DNA of 64,000 nucleotides from contig JAIWZP010000043.1 of the NCBI GenBank assembly GCA_025201375.1, positions 204,821 through 268,820 of the forward strand, in the 5' to 3' direction. The position numbers were made by a program, and so were the translations under genes. Positions within the stretch are counted from its first letter, which is position 1. The number at the start of each line of letters is the position of its first letter. The notes beneath the pieces are model-generated. The model did not search any database. It was not told the DNA's origin and was given only the letters and a program-made list of their open reading frames with translations. This DNA is from Gongronella butleri (taxonomy: Eukaryota; Mucoromycota; Mucoromycetes; Mucorales; Cunninghamellaceae). This document shows positions 59,205-64,000 of this stretch, piece after piece.

Positions 59205-60168
59205 ATGATGTTGAGAGCTGTTTCGCTATTATCACCGCTGTTGCTGGTGCCCCTGGTATCATCAACGCCTGCTTGGAATGAGGGTAAGTGTAACGGATGA
59301 ATTGGCGGGGGGGGGGGAGGGGGATCAGGCGAGGAGTTGGGCCGAGCGCATCAATTAATCCAAAAAAAAAAATAGTCAATATGTATCAAGTGGATGGCAG
59401 TCTGTGCCCCTTGCCCACGTACAACAGCTACCCTTGTCCCGTGGTTTGTGTCGATGACATTGCCAAATGTCCTCAGCAAGTGCGTCCCAGTTGTCCTGCT
59501 GGTCAGACCTACTGTGTGGACGGCGTGTGCCGCGCTAGCTGCCCGGCTGGACTCACCTCCAGCTGCTCGTGCCCTGGTCAGCCCGCAATCACTGCCCCTG
59601 TGTATGCCTGTAATGCTCAATTTGCCGACATTCCCAATTTTGTCGCCACCAACAAATCTGATCAGGCCATGGCCACATGTGGTGCCAACCTTGGCGTCAG
59701 CACCTTGCCCGATTGGAACAATGCCAACCCCACCGGCATGATGTGGGGTGAGTGTCCCGCCCCTGATTATGGCCCATTGACCTTTGTCGAGCCCATCTTT
59801 TTGGCCCTGTATGTCTATTATGGCTCTTTGGTTGGCTTTTTGCTTTTGTGGCTCGCTTACAAGAACATCCGCGAACGTGTAAGTGGGAACAATGGAAAGA
59901 AAAAAAATTATCGAAATTTTTTTTTTGAAAAAATCGAAAATCAGTTTTGCCCTGATGTTGCCTGTTGTTCACACCCAATGGCCAATGGCTCTCTTTTTTT
60001 TTTCTTGGCAGGTCATCAAAGCGCAAGTTGCCAAGACCATGCAACACAACATTGAGCAATATCAAGACGCTGAGAAGCAAAAGTCCAAGGAAAAAAACAT
60101 GGACGATGATGTAAGGATGACCGCGGGCGGAGAATGGATCAAGTATGGATCGAGGGCCGCTCACCCCC

Positions 60169-60203
<35 letters not shown>

Positions 60204-63200
60204 GGCCAGCGATCTTGCATCTGTGGAACCTGAAGAAGACATGGTCATCAAGGCCTACAAGCGCGATTTCGTGGGCACCTTCTTCTTTGTGTGCTACATC
60301 TTGCAGACCCTTGGTCAATTCTGCTTCATGATCACCCTGGTGTACGACTACTACCAGAATTACCTGTGGTTCAATGGCTCGTGGACGATTCAATCCAGCA
60401 CGTTCATGGGCATGTGGTACGTCTTTTTCTTCTGGTTTGCCATCTTGACCATCTTCCGCTCGCGCATCATGAACTTTTACCGCATCCAGTGCACTTACTC
60501 TGAGGGTCAATACGTGCAAATTGAAAAGTCGGAGCCTGGTAAAACGCAAAAAAAAAAAAAAAAAAAAAAGAAAGCCCACCGACATCTGATTAATCTTTTT
60601 TTTTTCTTTTCTGACATCTAGCCATCATTCTTCTGGAAGATGATGACAAGATTACTCGCTATGTCCGCTGGATGGAAAATCAAGGCAAGCGTCTCTTTGG
60701 CCTGGATGTCATTGTGGCCACGTCGCCCCTTCAAAAGACGCGCTCAGGCACCAAGTTCTTCTCGTTCCAGTGCACCCGCTTTGTCTACCACCCCGAATCG
60801 CAATTGTTCTTGCCCCATGATTTCAACCTCGGCGAAACCAACAGCGACCTTGCTCGCCTCCAAGGTGGCCTTTCGTCTGACGAGGCTGCGGAGCGCGAAG
60901 AGCTTGTCGGTCCCAATTTCATCTCCGTTTATGTGCCCAACATTGCCATGGCCGTTCTTCGTGAATTCGCCTCCTTTTTCTACATTTACCAATTCACGGC
61001 TCTCTGGCTCTTTTACTACTTTGCCTACTGTAAGTCAAAAAGGGCCGCCTTTTATCAGTTTTTTATTATACATACTCATCCCTCATTTTTTTTAAAACCC
61101 ACCAGGGCAAGTTGGTGTGGCTGACACTGCTGTGATTCTGCTTTCTGCCATGGTCAAGGTGGTTGTGCGCCTCCGGTCGGAACGCCGCATCAAGAAGATG
61201 GCGGAGTTCACTGATTCGTGCCGCATTTTGCGCGATGGCAAGTGGCAAGAGATGTCGTCTGCGGATCTCGTTCCTGGCGATGTCTTTGAGGTGGCTGAGG
61301 GCAAGGTGACGCCCTGTGACGCTGTTGTTTTGTCTGGCAACATTGTTGCTGATGAAAGCTCGCTGACTGGCGAGCCTTTGCCCATCCGCAAGTTCCCCTT
61401 GCGCCAGGACGACCCCACCGTGTATGACCGCATGGGCGCGGGCAAGATCTCGACGATTTTTGCTGGCACGACCATCTCGCAATCGCAACGCACCGAAAAA
61501 GACACGCCTGTCACTGCGCTTGTCACGCACACTGGCACGGGCACCGACAAGGGCGAGCTCGTCAAGAAGATTCTGTTCCCCACGCGTGTCTCGTTTGTCT
61601 TTGACGAGCAAATCCGCATTGTCATTTTGATTTTGCTTTGCTGCGGTCTCATCATGCTTGGTCTCGCCATCTGGTTGTACACGTCTGGCACCAGCGCCTG
61701 GTTCTATGCCATGTTTGCCATTTGTCAATTGGTCTCTCCTTTGCTCCCTGCTGCCCTCGTTGTCGGTCAATCCGTCGCTGCTGGTCGCCTCAAGGACGTC
61801 AACATCTTCTGTGTCGATTTGCCCCGTATTTTGATGGCTGGCAAGGTCCAATTGTTCTGCTTTGACAAGACTGGCACTTTGACGCGCGAGGGTCTCGAGT
61901 TCTTTGGTGTCCAGCCCGTGCAAGATGTCGACAATGTCGTTGAAAACCGCAACAATGGCCTGAAACCCGAATTCACCGACAAGCACATTGAGCAAGTCGA
62001 TGATGTGCCCCGCCTCACTCAACTGGCTCTTGCCTCGTGCCACGCCGTCACCACGCTCAATGGCCAATTCATCGGTAACCCCGTGGACATTGAGATGTTC
62101 CGCTCGTCAAAGTGGGAATTGGCCGATGAAAAGGAAAGCGACGATTATGTTGACACGCTTTGGCCGTCTGCCTCGGACACCAAGGCTGAACGCAAGCCCA
62201 TCCACGTCCTCAAGCGCTACGAATTCGTCCACGCGCGCATGTCCATGTCTGTTGCCATTCTCGATACCGTGACCAACAAGGTGCACATCTTTGTCAAGGG
62301 CGCGTACGAAAAGATCAAGGATCTCTGCGAGCAAGACTCCATCCCCGACAACTATGATCAGATCACGTCCAACCACGCACGCCACGGCTGCTACGTGCTT
62401 GCCCTTGCGCACCGCGAGATCAGTCTCGATGCCATTGGCGGCCTTGCTGCCTTCCGCCAGTGGTCGCGTGACCAGATGGAGGAGCAGATCAACTTTATTG
62501 GCCTGATTGTCTTCAAGAACCAGCTAAAGGACGACACTACCGAGAACATTGCCGAATTGAAGCGTGGTGACACGCGCACCATCATGATCACCGGCGACAC
62601 CGCGCTGACCGGTGTGTACATTGCACGCCAATGCGGCATGACCGATGCGCAATCCAAGGTGTTGCTTGGTGACTATGACAAGAACCAGCACCGCATTGTG
62701 TGGACCGACGTGGACGAGCCCGACACCTTCCAAGACGTCGATGTCGACCAGTACCTGCTCAACAAGGAGCACACCCCCGTTGAATTGGCCGTGACTGGCA
62801 AGGCGTTCCATTGGCTGTGCGACCACGATCTGATCCGCAAATACCTGCTCGACATTCGCGTCTTTGCACGCATGACCCCCTCTGGCAAGGTGCACTGTGT
62901 CCAATTGCACATGGAGCGCGGTATCACCGCGATGACTGGTGATGGTGGTAACGACTGTGGTGCGCTCCGTGCCGCTCACGTTGGTATTGCCATGTCGGAC
63001 GCCGAGGCGTCCATTGTGTCGCCTTTCAGCACCAGTGTGCGCAGCGTCAAGTCTTGCGTCGAATTGCTTCGCCAGGGCCGTGCCGCGCTGGCCACGTCCA
63101 TCACCGGCTACCGCTACTTGATCCTGTACGGCCAGGTGATGATGATGCTCAAGATTTACACCTTTTACTTCTCGGTCACCATGTCGCAAAACGTCTGGAT

Positions 63201-63897
63201 TGCCATTGATGTGTTCATCACTGTCTTTTTGACCTATGCGCTGTCTCAATCCAAGGCGGCCGACCGCCTTGCGCCTGTGCGTCCCACGGCACGTCTCCTT
63301 GGTCCCCAGACCCTCGCGTCGTGCATGGGTCTCGTTGCCATCAACTGGGTGTACCTTGCTGGTGCCTTTGCCATGCTGTACCAACAATCGTGGTTCCGCT
63401 GCAACGAGTTTGATGCCAATGCCGTCGACATTTCAAAGTGGTGGCTGCTGGCCGACAACTACGAGGCCGAGGTGCTCGCTTTGATGTGCTTGTACATGTT
63501 TATCAACAATGCCGCCGTGTTCAACTTTGGCTACAAGTTCCGCCAGTCATTTTACAAGAACTACCTGCTCGTGTTCCTCTGGTTGCTGTATCTTGCCTTT
63601 GTTTCGTACTGGACGCTCGCCGACCCCAACTCGTTTGCCTGCACATTCCGCATGAACTGCGGTACCAAGTCTGTCCTTCAAAAGTACGACTACTCGCCTC
63701 CTTCCACGTACATCGAGCCTTACAACACGCCCCTTGGCCACAATGTCATGCCCTGGAACTTCCGCTGGAAGCTGTGGGGTCTTGCCATGGGCAACGTGTG
63801 CACCACCCTCTTGTACGAACGCCTTGTCATCCTGGGTCCTGTCCACGCCTACTTGGCTAAGAAGTTCCCCGTCGACCGCCTCAAGGTCAAGGTGTAA
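59205..63897 (+). CDS. P5B-type ATPase with cysteine-rich ectodomain
   Basis: P-type pump of endolysosomal or vacuolar membranes; characterised P5B members (ATP13A2, Ypk9) export polyamines to the cytosol. Six exons, 59205-59283, 59376-59878, 60012-60110, 60205-60538, 60622-61029, 61106-63897; 1404 aa. Catalytic parts are complete: SSLTGEP in the actuator, the P5 segment SPLLPAALVVGQ in the fourth core helix, the phosphorylation site DKTGTLTREGLEFFGV (Asp about 728), and TGDGGNDCGALRAAHVGIAM (Asp about 1087). VNIFCVDLPRI before the DKTGT site fits P5B rather than P5A. The N-terminus departs from the family: a signal peptide (about 1-22), then roughly 140 residues with 13 Cys, then the first membrane helix near 167-188. 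The membrane-proximal hydrophilic region (KAQVAKTMQ) is short. There are two in-frame ATGs at the start; I used the first. Confidence 0.92.
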
Positions 63898-64000
63898 ACA
63901 TCCATTCCTTAATTCACACTCGCATCCCCCCTACCTTTTTTTGGCATTTCCTCTTTATCTTGTATATCTTTTTGGTCTTATTGTTGCTGTAATATCATAA
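63898..64000 (+). other. 3' flank of P5B ATPase gene
   Basis: T/C-rich 3' UTR to the window end. TTGTATATCTT resembles the CTGTATATATCTT seen after the phytoene synthase gene; a poly(A) signal may lie beyond the window. Confidence 0.5.

Noticed and set aside
60145..60204. ATPase exon beginning upstream of the T-run at 60171
   Set aside because: Reading through gives poly-Phe; the ACAG acceptor at 60201-60204 restores the family sequence exactly.

Overview
The window is nuclear DNA from an intron-rich eukaryote, most likely a fungus and probably an early-diverging or Mucoromycota-type lineage. The fungal placement rests on several independent signs. Histone H3 ends in the fungal-style RRLRGERS, and H2A ends in an SQE-type motif. 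A two-finger C2H2 protein has the Nrg1 signature (GHLARHNRIHTGEKN then RFSRQDN..QHYRTH). A phytoene synthase is fused behind a membrane domain as in fungal crtYB/carRP, and a small two-Myb telobox protein resembles Tay1/Teb1. The exact taxon cannot be named from the sequence alone.

I reconstruct 21 protein-coding genes with about 77 coding-region introns. They are short (mostly 60-110 nt), have GTAA or GTAC donors, and usually carry an A-run after the donor and a T-run before the AG. Three histone genes are intronless.

Layout. 0.9-7.4 kb: an ISWI chromatin remodeler (+) and a Rab5 GTPase (-), convergent. 7.4-16.3 kb: a gene-poor stretch full of diverged repeats, homopolymers and F-box-like remnants. 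16.3-30 kb: an Nrg1-like regulator (+), a La RNA chaperone (-) divergent from a Ca2+/cation exchanger (+), a frameshifted tannase/feruloyl esterase (-), protoporphyrinogen oxidase (+) and a truncated TYW1-like flavodoxin protein (+). 29.7-35.2 kb: the four core histones as two divergent pairs (H2B/H2A and H3/H4), each with a TATA box. 35-43.8 kb: sparse, with one GNAT acetyltransferase and one low-complexity protein that may dock PP1. 43.9-56.7 kb: dense, with crtYB-like phytoene synthase, telobox Myb protein, EF-1alpha divergent from ADAL-type deaminase, and a mitochondrially targeted adenylate-kinase-like protein divergent from an ABC1/ADCK atypical kinase. 59.2-63.9 kb: a P5B-type ATPase with an unusual cysteine-rich N-terminal ectodomain.

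Most genes are housekeeping (chromatin, translation, trafficking, heme, purine and quinone-related functions), and I see no biosynthetic cluster. The points most worth a second look are the A-run/T-run intron architecture, the apparent loss of the acidic motifs in the cyclase-like half of the carotenoid enzyme, the compact two-telobox protein with matching intron positions, the stand-alone TYW1 flavodoxin half with degraded FMN loops, the 5-bp-repeat frameshift in the tannase, and the excess of the palindrome GACGCGTC. I found no tRNA, rRNA or CRISPR array. Exon coordinates were derived by hand from splice consensus plus reading-frame continuity, and have not been checked against transcripts.
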